A stretch of 64,000 bases of DNA from the NCBI GenBank assembly GCA_963766725.1, contig CAVYBK010000006.1:372001-436000 (forward strand), in the 5' to 3' direction. A model generated the notes under the pieces. It was not told where the DNA came from. It saw only the letters and a program-made list of their open reading frames with translations, and searched no databases. Source of the stretch: DATEOR01 sp963766725 (GTDB lineage Bacteria > Actinomycetota > Thermoleophilia > Gaiellales > Gaiellaceae). A program made the position numbers and the translations under genes. Shown piece by piece: positions 9,379-18,458 of the stretch. Each line of letters opens with the position of its first letter. Position 1 is the stretch's first letter.

Positions 9379-9886
9379 GCGGGAAGTCTAGGCCAAGCCC
9401 TAGCGGCGCGGCTAGCGCGGCCTTGATGTCCATGATCTTGAACTTCAAGGAGCCGCGCGGCGCGGCGACCTCGACGGTCTCGCCCTTCTTGTGCCCCATG
9501 ATCGCCTTGCCGACCGGCGACTCGTTGGAGAGCTTGTGCTCGGCGGGGTTCGCCTCGGCGGAGCCGACGATGTGGTACTCGATCGTCTCCCGCGCGGCGA
9601 CGTCGCGCAGGCGCACCTTCGTCCCGACGGCGACGACGCCTGTGGGAATCTCCTTCTTGTTGACGACGCGCGCACTCGTCAAGCGCTCCTCGAGGGTGGC
9701 GATGCGATGCTCGAGCATGGCCTGCTCGTTCTTGGCGTCGTCGTACTCGGAGTTCTCGGTGATGTCGCCGAACTCGCGTGCCTGCTTGATCCGCTCGGCC
9801 ACCTCGCGCCGCTTGACGGTCGAGAGGTACTCGATCTCCTCTTTCAGCTTGTTGTGCCCTTCGGCGGTGAGAATGACTTCCTTCAC
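9272..9886 (-). CDS. greA: Transcription elongation factor GreA, with odd C-terminal extension
   Basis: GreA stimulates RNA cleavage by stalled RNA polymerase. The start is GTG 9886-9884 (VKEVILTAEG), chosen because GGAGG lies just upstream and the family begins here. The N-terminal coiled coil with its acidic tip (EFGDITENSEYDDAK) and the C-terminal FKBP-like domain (SPVGKAIMGHKKGETVEV) are intact. GreA normally ends near KFKIMDI, about 157 residues. This frame continues for roughly 45 residues of low-complexity sequence over the next gene. In the adjacent frame three TAG codons follow that point, so a single-base error near 9400-9430 is likely. Confidence 0.92.
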   Translation of the reverse strand: MKEVILTAEGHNKLKEEIEYLSTVKRREVAERIKQAREFGDITENSEYDDAKNEQAMLEHRIATLEERLTSARVVNKKEIPTGVVAVGTKVRLRDVAARETIEYHIVGSAEANPAEHKLSNESPVGKAIMGHKKGETVEVAAPRGSLKFKIMDIKAALAAPLGLGLDFPHGEEARTSPALLEGHSAQDSRSARLRAAARAAVAG

Positions 9887-9987
9887 TGCTTCCTCCAGCC
9901 CCTGAATACGCAAACGCGGGGCCGTCAGGCACCGCCGCGGGCGACATTGTAGCCGTCCCGTCAAACGGAAAACGTTCGCCGCCCGGC

Positions 9988-9993
9988 TACGAT
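9988..9993 (+). promoter_or_regulatory. Putative leaderless -10 box for dusB
   Basis: TACGAT fits the actinobacterial TANNNT -10 pattern and ends 9 bases before the dusB ATG. There is no Shine-Dalgarno, so the mRNA would start at or next to the start codon. No convincing -35 is seen in the 116-base greA/dusB gap. Confidence 0.45.
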
Positions 9994-10002
9994 TCCCTTT
10001 CC

Positions 10003-11061
10003 ATGTGTGTCGACTTGAACACGCCCTGGACCATCGGCTCCGTCGAGATTCCGACGCGCCTCGTGCTGGCCCCGATGGCGGGGGTGAGCGTGCAGGCATT
10101 TCGCCGCCAGGGTCGCCGTTACGGCGCCGGATTGGTGTGCTCGGAGATGGTCAGCTGCGCGGGTCTTTCGCACAAGAACGAGCGCACGCTCGGCTACCTG
10201 CGCATCGGGCGGGACGAGCACCCTCTCGCCGTTCAGATCTTCGGCTCGGAGCCGGGCGTGATGGCGGAGGCGGCGCGAATGGTGGAAGCGGCCGGCGCCG
10301 ACCTCGTGGACATCAACTTCGGCTGTCCCGTCCGCAAGGTGACGAAGACAGGCGCAGGCGCCTCCCTCCTCGACGAGCCGCACCGTGCGGCCGCGATCGT
10401 GGAGGCCGTCGCCGAGGCCGTGGACGTACCCGTCTGCGTGAAGATGCGCCGCGGGGTCGAGAACGGTTCACGAACCGCCCTCGAGGTCGGCCCCCAGCTC
10501 GTCGACGCGGGAGCCGCGTCGCTGACGCTGCACCCGCGCTCGGCCCAGCAGATGTACACCGGGACCGCCGACCATACGCTGACCGCCGAGCTCGTCGAGC
10601 TCGTGGACGTGCCCGTGGTCGCGTCAGGCGACATCACGAGCCGGGGTCGCGCCGAGTCCATCCTCGCCGAGTCCGGCTGCGCGGCCGTCATGGTCGGCCG
10701 TGTCGCGCAGGGGAACCCCTGGGCCGTCGGCGAGATCGCGGGGATCGTCGAGAGCACGCCCACGCGCGAGGAGGTCGTCGCCGAGCTCCTCCACTTCATG
10801 CGCGACACCGTCGCGGAGATGGGCGAGCAGCGCGCGACGGGCTTCCTGAAGAAGTTCTACGGCTGGTATCTCGGCCGCGGGCGCTTCCCGAAGCCGTTCG
10901 CCAACGAGCTCGTCCGCCTCGAGACCGTCGAGCAAGTCGAGGAGCGGCTTCTCGCCGCCGCGCCGGGCGCGAACGAGGTGCTGGCACGCCTCGAGGCCGA
11001 GCTGCCGGCGACGGACAACGTCGTCCTGGATCTTCCGGTCTCCATTTACGCCGGGGGGTAG
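10003..11061 (+). CDS. dusB: tRNA-dihydrouridine synthase DusB
   Basis: This flavoenzyme reduces uridines in the tRNA D-loop. The 352-residue product has the TIM-barrel FMN site starting LVLAPMAGVS near residue 21, and the catalytic Cys in DINFGCPVRKVTKTGAGASL near residue 102-121. KMRRG near residue 146, the ASGDITSRGRA phosphate site and MVGRVAQGNPW also fit. The start codon ATG 10003 follows a TACGAT box without an RBS. A cyclase gene follows 28 bases downstream with its own -10-like box. Confidence 0.93.
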   Translation: MCVDLNTPWTIGSVEIPTRLVLAPMAGVSVQAFRRQGRRYGAGLVCSEMVSCAGLSHKNERTLGYLRIGRDEHPLAVQIFGSEPGVMAEAARMVEAAGADLVDINFGCPVRKVTKTGAGASLLDEPHRAAAIVEAVAEAVDVPVCVKMRRGVENGSRTALEVGPQLVDAGAASLTLHPRSAQQMYTGTADHTLTAELVELVDVPVVASGDITSRGRAESILAESGCAAVMVGRVAQGNPWAVGEIAGIVESTPTREEVVAELLHFMRDTVAEMGEQRATGFLKKFYGWYLGRGRFPKPFANELVRLETVEQVEERLLAAAPGANEVLARLEAELPATDNVVLDLPVSIYAGG

Positions 11062-11077
11062 GCCGACCGGCCACCGG

Positions 11078-11083
11078 TAAAAT
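11078..11083 (+). promoter_or_regulatory. Putative leaderless -10 box for the cyclase-fusion gene
   Basis: TAAAAT lies 6 bases before GTG 11090, in a short AT-rich island between dusB and the cyclase gene. The spacing matches leaderless transcription starting at the GTG. No RBS is visible. Confidence 0.5.
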
Positions 11084-11089
11084 TCAACC

Positions 11090-14000
11090 GTGGCCGTAAC
11101 AACCAGAGAAGAGCGCCGCATCGTCACGGCGCTGATCGCCGACGTCGTCGGCTCGACCGCGATCGGCGAGCAGCTCGGTCCCGAGCGCTCCAAGCTCTTG
11201 ATCGACGAGGTCGTGCGTCTCATGGCGGAGCAAGTGCGCCGCTACGAGGGGACAGTCGCGCAGCTCGTGGGCGACGAGATGCTCGCCTTTTTCGGCGCGC
11301 CGGTATCCCACGAGGACGACTCGGAGCGCGCCGTCAGGGCTGCGCTCGCGATCCAGCGCGCCGTGCAGTCCTACGCGCAAGAGGTGAAGGATGCCTACGG
11401 CATCGAGCTCGCCGTACGGATCGGAATCAACACGGGCCCCGTCGTCGTCGGCATGGAGGCGGACGGCGACGGCGATCCCTGGAACGCGCTCGGCGACACG
11501 GTCAACGTCGCGGCGCGCCTGCAGAACATCGCCCCGGAAGGCGGCATCGTGATCGGCCCGACCACCGAGCGCCAGATCGAGGACTGCTTCGAGGTCGAGG
11601 AGCTCGAGACCCCGGAGCTCAAGGGCATCTCCAAAAAGCTCCGCATCTACAAGATCGTCGGTTCGCGCGAGATGGAGCATCCCGAGCCCGCACACGCGAT
11701 CGTCGGCCGTGACTTCGAGCTGAGCGTGCTCGAGCGGGTCATGGAAGGCCTTGTCGAGGGCCGCGGCGCGATCGTCTCGGTGATGGGCGAGCCGGGCATC
11801 GGCAAGTCGAGGCTCGTCTGGGAGGTGCGAAGCCGCTACCGCGACCGCGTCCGTTTCATCGAAGGCCGCTCGGTCTCCTACGCGCAGACGTTCCCCTACT
11901 GGCCGATCCGGGACCTCCTGCGCGAGTGGCTCGGCGTCGGCGCCTCGACGCCCGAGGCGCGCGTCCGGCTGGAGCTCAAGGCCCAGCTCGCCGAGCTCTT
12001 CGGCGAGGAGTCCGAGGAGGTCTACCCGTTCTTCGCCAACCTCCTGAACCTCACGCTGGAGCCCGATGCCGCGCAGCGCATCCGCGAGCTGAACCGCGAG
12101 AGCATCCAGACCGCCACCTTCGAAGCCTTCTACGAGTTCATCTGCAAGCTCGCCGAGGAGCAGCCCATCGGCCTCGTCTTCGAGGACCTGCACTGGGCCG
12201 ACGAGTCGACCCTCGAGCTGATCGAGTCGCTCCTGGGCGTGACGGAGGAGTCGTCGGTGGCGCTCTTCCTCCTCTACCGCACCGAGCGCGAGCACGGCGT
12301 GTGGAGCCTTGGCGAGCGCGCCCGGCAGCGCTACCCGCACCGCACCCGCGAGGTCGAGGTGCGGCCGCTGCCGGCCGACGCGTCCAGGTCGCTCGCGACG
12401 CTCTCCGCGGAGGGCGAGCTGCCGGAGACGGTCACCGACCACCTCGCCCAGCGGTCGGGCGGCAACCCGTTCTTCCTGGAAGAGGCGCTCCGCGACCTCG
12501 TCGAGCGCGGCGCCCTCGTGAAGGAGAACGGCAAGTGGGAGATGGCCGTGACCGAGGACGAGCTCGCGATCCCGGCGCTCGTTCAGGGCGCGCTGCAGGC
12601 CCGTCTCGACCGGCTCGAGCCGCCGACGCGGGAGGTGCTCTCGTTCGCAGCAGTCATCGGAAGGACGTTCGGGCTTCCGCTCCTCGAGAAGCTCGTGCCG
12701 CGCGAGCAGCTCCAGCCGGCGCTCACCGAGCTGCAGCGGCTCGACCTGATCGTGGAGGTGCGCCGCCGCCCGAATCCCGAGTACCGCTTCCGCCACGGGC
12801 TCGTCCAGGAGGTCGCCTACGCGAGCCTCGTCGAGACGACGCGCAAGAAGCTCCACAAGCGCGTCGGCGAGGCGCTGGAGGAGATCTACCGCGAGTCCCC
12901 GGAGGAGAGCTACGCGCTCCTCGCCCGCCACTTCAGCGAGGCGGACGTCCCCGACAAGGCCGTCGACTACCTTCTGAAGGCCGGCGACCGGGCACGCTCG
13001 ATCTACGCCGACCAGGAGGCGCTCGAGCACTACCGGAAGGCGCGCACCTTCCTCGGCCAGCTCGGCGACGAGGCTCGCGCCCGCGACACCCTCTTCAAGA
13101 TGGCGCTCACCTACCACCTCGCCTTCGACTTCGAGAATGCGGAGGAGATGTACGACGAGGCGTTCTCGTGCCGCGTCGACGAGGAGACGCGCCACGAGCC
13201 GACCGAGCACCTCTCGACCGCGGTCTCGAAGCCCGACGCCGTCGTCCCCGGCCACGTCTACTCGACGGAGGGCCTGAAGATCACGGAGCAGCTCTTCAAG
13301 GGCCTGCTCATGATCGACGACGAGCTCAACGTCCTCCCGTCGATGGCGGACAACATGCGCGTCTCGAGCGACGGGCTCACGTACCTCTTCCGCCTCCGCG
13401 AAGGGCGTGCGCTGGAGCGACGGCGAGCCGCTGACGGCCGACGACTTCGCCTTCACGTGGATGCGCATGCGCGAGCTCGAGACCCGCACCTCGTTCCTCA
13501 TGGAGGACGTCGAGACCGCGGAGGCCCTCGACGACCGCACGCTCGAGATCACGCTGCGCGAGCCGCGCAGCTTCTTCCCCTACGTCCTCGCCTCGCCGTG
13601 GGCCTTCCCCTGGCCCCGGCACCGCTGCGAGCAGCTCGGGGAGGACTGGCACCGGCCCGAGAACATCGTCTCCAACGGCCCGTTCACACTGGCCGAGTTC
13701 GACGACGAGCACGCGCTCCTGACCGCAAATCCGTACTGGAACGGGCCGCGCGGGAACGTCCGCGAGATCGAGATCCCGTTCATCGAGACGAGCCGGGAGA
13801 TGATCGAGCGCTGGACGAACGGCGAGTTCGACGTCGTCACGGTCTGGAACCTGGCGATCACGGACGCCCCCGACACGCTCTACGAGCTCATCCCCGACCT
13901 GCACACGCGCTACGTCGGCTTCTCGGTCGACAAGCCGCCGTTCTCGAACACGCACGTCCGCAAGGCGTTCGCGCACGCGGTCAACCGCGAGGCGCTCCTA

Positions 14001-14654
14001 CGCGACGTGGACAGCGAGCGCGCCTCGACCCGCGGCGGTGCGATCCCGCCGGCGATGCCCGGCCACTCCCACCGCGTCGGGCCCGAGTACGACCCGGAGA
14101 CCGCGCGCCAGCTGCTCGCCGAAGCGGGCTATCCGGAGGGCCGCGGCCTCCCCGAGCTCAGGATGCTCGTCCCGCCCTGGCTCATGCCGACCGCGAAGCT
14201 CCTGGCCGAACAGGTCGCCGAGATCGGGTTCCGCCTCGACTACCGCGCGGCGGACGGGAAGTTCTGGTCGGCGAGCCTCGAGGAAGAGCATCTCTGGGTC
14301 AGCGGCTTCGGCGCCGACTACCCCGACCCGGACGGTTTCTTCCGCGGGCTCTTCCGCGAGCCCTTCCCGTTCTACCGGGACGACGAGATCGAGGAGAAGA
14401 TCATCGAGGCCAGGTCGCTCGGCAACCAGCCCGAGCGCATGAAGCTCTACCACGAGATCGACAAGCTCTGGGTGAACGAGCATGCGGCGATCCTCCCCAT
14501 CGCCTACGGGCGCAGCGTCGCGGCGCGAAGGCCGTGGATCGACGGCTACTGGGCGAACCCGCTCTCGAAGGCGAGCCTCGACCGGGTCGTGGTCGAGAGC
14601 CGGTCAGCCGTCGCGCCGGCCCCAGAGGAGCCGGAGGCCGTCCAGAGTCAGTAG
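11090..14654 (+). CDS. Class III nucleotide cyclase - STAND ATPase - family 5 solute-binding protein fusion (one frameshift)
   Basis: After correcting one extra base at 13403-13406, this is about 1187 residues in three parts. The first is a class III cyclase domain (about 5-185) with metal ligands D18 and D62 and the catalytic-side NVAARLQ motif. The second is an AAA/STAND ATPase (about 200-740) with Walker A GEPGIGKS near 233 and Walker B-like LVFEDLHWAD. The third is an SBP_bac_5 peptide-binding domain from about 725 to the end (EGLKITEQLFKGLLMIDDELN). No signal peptide or membrane helix is visible, so all parts look cytoplasmic. The usual substrate-specifying Lys is Gln58. The role is probably ligand-sensing signalling. 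The 3' end overlaps coaX by 51 bases. Confidence 0.82.
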
Positions 14655-15371
14655 CGGGTCGACCTGCTCGATCGTCTTCGAGTGGGGCGCGATCAGCTCT
14701 GCAAGACCGCCCGTGGCGATGACCTTGGCGTCGCCGCCGAGCTCTTCCCGCATCCGCTCGACGATGCCGTCCACCTGGCCGGCGAACCCGTAGAAGAGAC
14801 CGGCCTGGAGCCCGGCCACCGTCGTCTTGCCGATCGCCGTGTCCGGGGCGACGAGGTCGACCTTGACGAGGCGGGCCGCCCGCGCGAAGAGCGCGTCCAT
14901 GGAGATCTCGATCCCGGGCGCGATCACGCCGCCCACGTACTCCCCGGCCGCCGAGACCGCGTCGAAGTTCGTCGAGGTCCCGAAGTCGACGACAATGCAG
15001 GGCGCGCCGTAGCGCTCTCGGGCCGAGACCGCGTTCACGATCCGGTCGGGGCCGACCTGGCGCGGGTCGTCGAAGAGGATCGGGATGCCGGTCTTCGTCC
15101 CGGGCCCGATGACGAGGAGCGCCGCGTGCGCGTAGCGGTCGGCGAGCTCCTCGTAGGAGCGGACGAGCGACGGCACCGTCGAGGAGAGCGCGACGCCGTC
15201 CACGTCCTCGAAGCCCAGCTCGCGAAGCTCCAGAAGGCGGACGACGAGCGCGGCGATCTCGTCACCGGTGCGCTCGGCCTCGGTCGCCACGCGCCAGTGC
15301 TCGACGAGCTCGTCGCCGTCGTAGAGCCCGAGCACCGTCTGCGTGTTGCCGACGTCGACGGCCAGCAACAT
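14604..15371 (-). CDS. coaX: Type III pantothenate kinase
   Basis: CoaX carries out the first step of coenzyme A synthesis, phosphorylating pantothenate. It belongs to the ASKHA fold and needs a monovalent cation. The 255-residue protein has the P-loop-like DVGNTQTVLG at residues 6-15, the PDRIVNAVSA block near 110, VVDFGTSTNFD near 130, and GGVIAPGIEISMDALF near 152. Length and motif order are standard. It is convergent with the cyclase gene, with which it overlaps by 51 bases; that overlap may reflect a long 3' tail on the cyclase gene. Confidence 0.95.
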   Translation of the reverse strand: MLLAVDVGNTQTVLGLYDGDELVEHWRVATEAERTGDEIAALVVRLLELRELGFEDVDGVALSSTVPSLVRSYEELADRYAHAALLVIGPGTKTGIPILFDDPRQVGPDRIVNAVSARERYGAPCIVVDFGTSTNFDAVSAAGEYVGGVIAPGIEISMDALFARAARLVKVDLVAPDTAIGKTTVAGLQAGLFYGFAGQVDGIVERMREELGGDAKVIATGGLAELIAPHSKTIEQVDPLLTLDGLRLLWGRRDG

Positions 15372-15387
15372 TCGGTTCAGAGCCTTC

Positions 15388-15756
15388 CTAGGAGATTTCG
15401 TCGTCGCCCGAGAGCGACTCGCCGAGCTTTTCGGCCAGTGCCTCCGGCGTGAGGGTCGGCTCCTCGCCCTCGCCGCGCAGCTCCTCGATCGTGACGTCGC
15501 TCGAGGTGTAGACCTCGGCGCGCGGGATCATGCGCATGGGGCGATTCTTGTCCCACACCCACACGTCCTCCATCGTCAGGTGGAAGAACGGGTAGCTCGT
15601 CTGGGGCAACACGCGCAGCTCGTGCCGGTTGCAGAGGTAGGTCGAGTCCTGGGTGACGACGCAGAAGCGGAAGAGGCCGAAGACGTCGGAGTACTCCTTC
15701 TTCAGCCGCAGCTCGAGCTTCGCCTCGTATTCGTCGAGCTCGTCGAGGTGGGACAT
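15388..15756 (-). CDS. DUF2469-family protein
   Basis: A 122-residue protein resembling the actinobacterial DUF2469 family. It has an N-terminal acidic helix (LDELDEYEAKLELRLKKEY), the central MEDVWVWDKNRPMR block matching the family DAWVWD-RP-R core, and a VTIEEL element near the end. Function is unknown. It sits between coaX and folK, 16 bases downstream of coaX on the gene's far side and 4 bases after folK, so it may belong to the folate transcription unit. The Glu/Asp-rich tail is longer than I would expect for the family. Confidence 0.68.
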   Translation of the reverse strand: MSHLDELDEYEAKLELRLKKEYSDVFGLFRFCVVTQDSTYLCNRHELRVLPQTSYPFFHLTMEDVWVWDKNRPMRMIPRAEVYTSSDVTIEELRGEGEEPTLTPEALAEKLGESLSGDDEIS

Positions 15757-15760
15757 GCGC

Positions 15761-16222
15761 TCATTCTAGCTCCGGAGGGTGCAGATCCCGCAGCGCACGC
15801 CCGTCCGGCAGCCGAAGGTCGGGATCGAGCTCCAGGAGCGGCTCGACAACGAAGGCGCGCTCGGCCAGTCGCGGGTGCGGGATCTCGAGGCCCGCCTCGC
15901 CGACGGTCTCGTCGCCGTAGAGCAGGAGATCGAGGTCGACCGTGCGGGGACCCCACCGCTCTTCGCGGGAACGGTCGCGGCCGAGGCTCCGCTCGACCTC
16001 GAGCAGGCGGTCGAGGAGCTCCCGCGGACCCAGGTTCGTCTCGATCTCGGCGGCCCCGTTCACGAACCGCGGCTGGTCGACGTTCCCGACCGGATCCGTC
16101 TCGCGGAAGGAGGAAACCGCCACGACGGCGACGCCGTCGAGCTCGCCCAGACGCGTCAGCGCCTCGCGGAGAGTTGCCTCACGCTCGCCGAGGTTGGAGC
16201 CGAGGCCGATGTAGGCGATCAC
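15761..16222 (-). CDS. folK: HPPK (6-hydroxymethyl-7,8-dihydropterin pyrophosphokinase)
   Basis: FolK activates hydroxymethyl-dihydropterin for DHPS in folate synthesis. The 153-residue enzyme starts at GTG (VIAYIGLGSNLG). It has SSFRETDPVGNVDQPRFVNG near residues 38-56 and the HPPK signature GPRTVDLDLLLYGD near 92, followed by IPHPRLAERAFV. All core catalytic residues appear present. It is the last gene of a minus-strand folate set; a frameshifted metalloprotease gene separates it from folB. Confidence 0.96.
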   Translation of the reverse strand: MIAYIGLGSNLGEREATLREALTRLGELDGVAVVAVSSFRETDPVGNVDQPRFVNGAAEIETNLGPRELLDRLLEVERSLGRDRSREERWGPRTVDLDLLLYGDETVGEAGLEIPHPRLAERAFVVEPLLELDPDLRLPDGRALRDLHPPELE

Positions 16223-16252
16223 GGGGCCCCGAAGGAGCCCCGTGCCGCTTGA

Positions 16253-17984
16253 TCAGACCTTCGCAGTGACCTTGTAGGCCAGGCCGTCATCGAGCGCCTT
16301 CGCGCCTCCGCACGAGTACGGCGTGTTGTCCGAGAAGCACGTCGAGCCCTTGTAACGGGTGCTGGCGTTGGTGAGAACGACGTCGACCTTGCGTACGCTC
16401 GAGCCGAACGGGATCTTGAACGCGCCGTCCCCGGCCGACGTGATCCCGAGCGTGAAGGGCGAGACGCTTCCGTTCTTCATGAAGACGAGCACGGACGCCG
16501 CCGCGCCGGTCGACTTGGCCGGGAGGTTCAGGACCAGCGTCAGCTTCGCGGTCGAAGAAAGCCCGCTTCCCCGCTTGAACTCGAAATAGGCGTTCGTCTG
16601 GTGCTTCAGGCCGACGGACTTGGACTTCTGGCGGTTGTTCCTGCTGAGCGTGTTCGCGGAGGAGGTCAGCGGCGATTGCGGATACGCGTTGGCTGATTCC
16701 CTCCCCATAGGCGAGCCGCGCGATGCGATTTCGCCAGCCGAACTCGGCGAAGCGCGAGCGGAATCCGCCCTTGTGCGAGAGTGCGCGCGACACCGCCTGG
16801 ACGGAGAAGTCGTCGCGTCCTTCCCGTCCGGGCCGCCGGGGCCGTCGGTGTCCTCGCTCGCGTCGGCGTTCTTCCAGATCGTCTTCACGAGGCCGGGGCT
16901 GTACTTCTCGGTCAGGTAGCGGAAGAAGATCCAGTCGCCGTAGACGTGGCAGCACCGATCGGAGTTCGTCGCGCCCTTGTCGAGCGGCACGAGCGGCTTG
17001 CCCAGTGGGCCGTCGGACAAGGTACTGGAGGTTGTCGTTCACGTCGTCGTAGATCTCGTCCTCCATCCACGTCGCGGTCGACTCCATGAACCACTGGTCG
17101 TCGCCGGCGTCGTAGGCGAACTGGACGGCGTGGAAGAACTCGTGAGCGGCGGTCACCTGGAGGTTCTCGAGCGGCGTGAGCGCCGGGAACTGCGACGCCG
17201 GCGAAGTTGTTGTCGACGACGCAGTAGGCGGATGCGTCGAAGAACTCGTAGGTGGCTTCCCATGTCGAAGTGGGGATCGTCCGTCGTGCAGTATCCGTAG
17301 AGGTTCTCGTCGCCGGTGTCGGCGAGGTAGACGTCGAACTTGCCCCCGGTCGCATCGGCGCTCGACGAGCCGTTGTTATCGGAGGAGATGTCCGACTTCG
17401 GCGGGCGGTAGCCCAGCCCCGTCACCTCCTGCGCCCAGACGTCGTTCTGGAAGACGTTCAGCGCGGCGTCCACGTAGTCGGGGGTTGTGCCGGCGTCGCC
17501 GCCGTCGGTCGGATCGACCGCGTGCGTGCCGCTCGTCACGTAGTGGATGCAGACGTTCGCACCGCAGAGCGGCGTCGCCTCGGCGGTGGCGCCGTAGGTG
17601 TTGGCAGGGTCGTCCGGGTTCGGGTTGTCCGTCGGGCGGGCGAGGATGGCGGCCGCCCGGGCCTGGTCCACCGGACTGTCGAGGTAGCGGACGCGGAGCG
17701 CGAGGTCGCGCAGAATGAGCGTCGCATCGCGCGGGTTCGGCCGGCTCAGGGTGACCGTAGCGGGCAGCGACGCGCGCCGGATGGAAGAGCGACACGGCAC
17801 GCTCGAGGGCGTACTCGGCAGGTGTGAGCTCGCCGCGGGCGAGCGCGCGAGTGAGGCCGTCCGGCCCCGTCTGCGTCAAAGGAGCTCTCTTGGCCGGAGC
17901 CCCGAGCGACGGGGCGGCCGTCGCAAGGCCGACGGCGATGAGTAGCCCTGCAAGGAAAAACGTTTGCAAGCGTCCGTTGCGCAT
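16253..17984 (-). pseudogene. Secreted HExxH metalloprotease (MXAN_6640-like), multiply frameshifted
   Basis: Translating frame by frame and joining the pieces gives a secreted protein of about 575 residues. The signal peptide starts at ATG 17984 (MRNGRLQTFFLAGLLIAVGL). A zinc-protease motif HEFFH lies at 17144-17130 inside TAAHEFFHAVQFAYD, followed by WFMESTATWMEDE with the likely third ligand. A beta-rich C-terminal domain contains a Cys pair. The architecture matches the MXAN_6640 family. The frame must change at least five times (near 17750, 17255, 17200, 17030, 16850 and 16700). It lies inside the folate gene set. Such a density of breaks suggests decay or a badly sequenced stretch. Confidence 0.7.
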
Positions 17985-18095
17985 GAGAACTGACCCCCAG
18001 GTGTGAGCGTGACGACCCTCGTACCCTCGCATGCCCGCCAAGTCTCCACAAGGCCCGCAAGGGCTATTTCGGCCCTCGACGGGACCTACCGGCAC

Positions 18096-18458
18096 TCAGC
18101 GGTGCTCGCGCTCGATGGTCGCCGCGGTGTACGCGGCCGGTGCGTCGAGCTGAACCTCGGGCTTCCTGACCCGCACGCGCACGCGTGAGACGTCGAAGCG
18201 CTCGACGAGCGTGTCGGCGATGGCGGCGGCGAGCGCCTCGATCAGGTTGAACCGGCGCGAGTCCGAGATCTCGCGGATGCAGGCGACGACCTTCGTGTAG
18301 TCGATCGTGTCGTCGAGGCGATCGCTGCGAACGCCCGCATCGTGGGCAACGAGCCAGACGTCGAAGAGGAAGCGCTGGCCGGTCTCCTGCTCGGACCTGG
18401 TCGCGCCGTGGAAGCCGATGAGCTCGAGCCCGTCGATCTCGATCTCCATCTGACTCAT
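18096..18458 (-). CDS. folB: Dihydroneopterin aldolase
   Basis: FolB converts dihydroneopterin to hydroxymethyl-dihydropterin plus glycolaldehyde. The 120-residue protein shows the family core: IEIDGLELIGFHGATRSEQ (residues 5-23, with the conserved GxHG element), TIDYTKVVACIREI near 51, and FNLIEALAAAIAD near 70 carrying the catalytic-site Glu. The conserved C-terminal VRVRKPEV is present. Its ATG overlaps the folP stop (ATGA), showing coupling. folK should follow next but is displaced by the metalloprotease gene. Confidence 0.95.
   Translation of the reverse strand: MSQMEIEIDGLELIGFHGATRSEQETGQRFLFDVWLVAHDAGVRSDRLDDTIDYTKVVACIREISDSRRFNLIEALAAAIADTLVERFDVSRVRVRVRKPEVQLDAPAAYTAATIEREHR

Noticed and set aside
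11084..13552. An 822-codon open frame antisense to the cyclase-ATPase gene
   Set aside because: Low-complexity composition with no domain. The plus-strand cyclase and ATPase motifs decide the coding strand.
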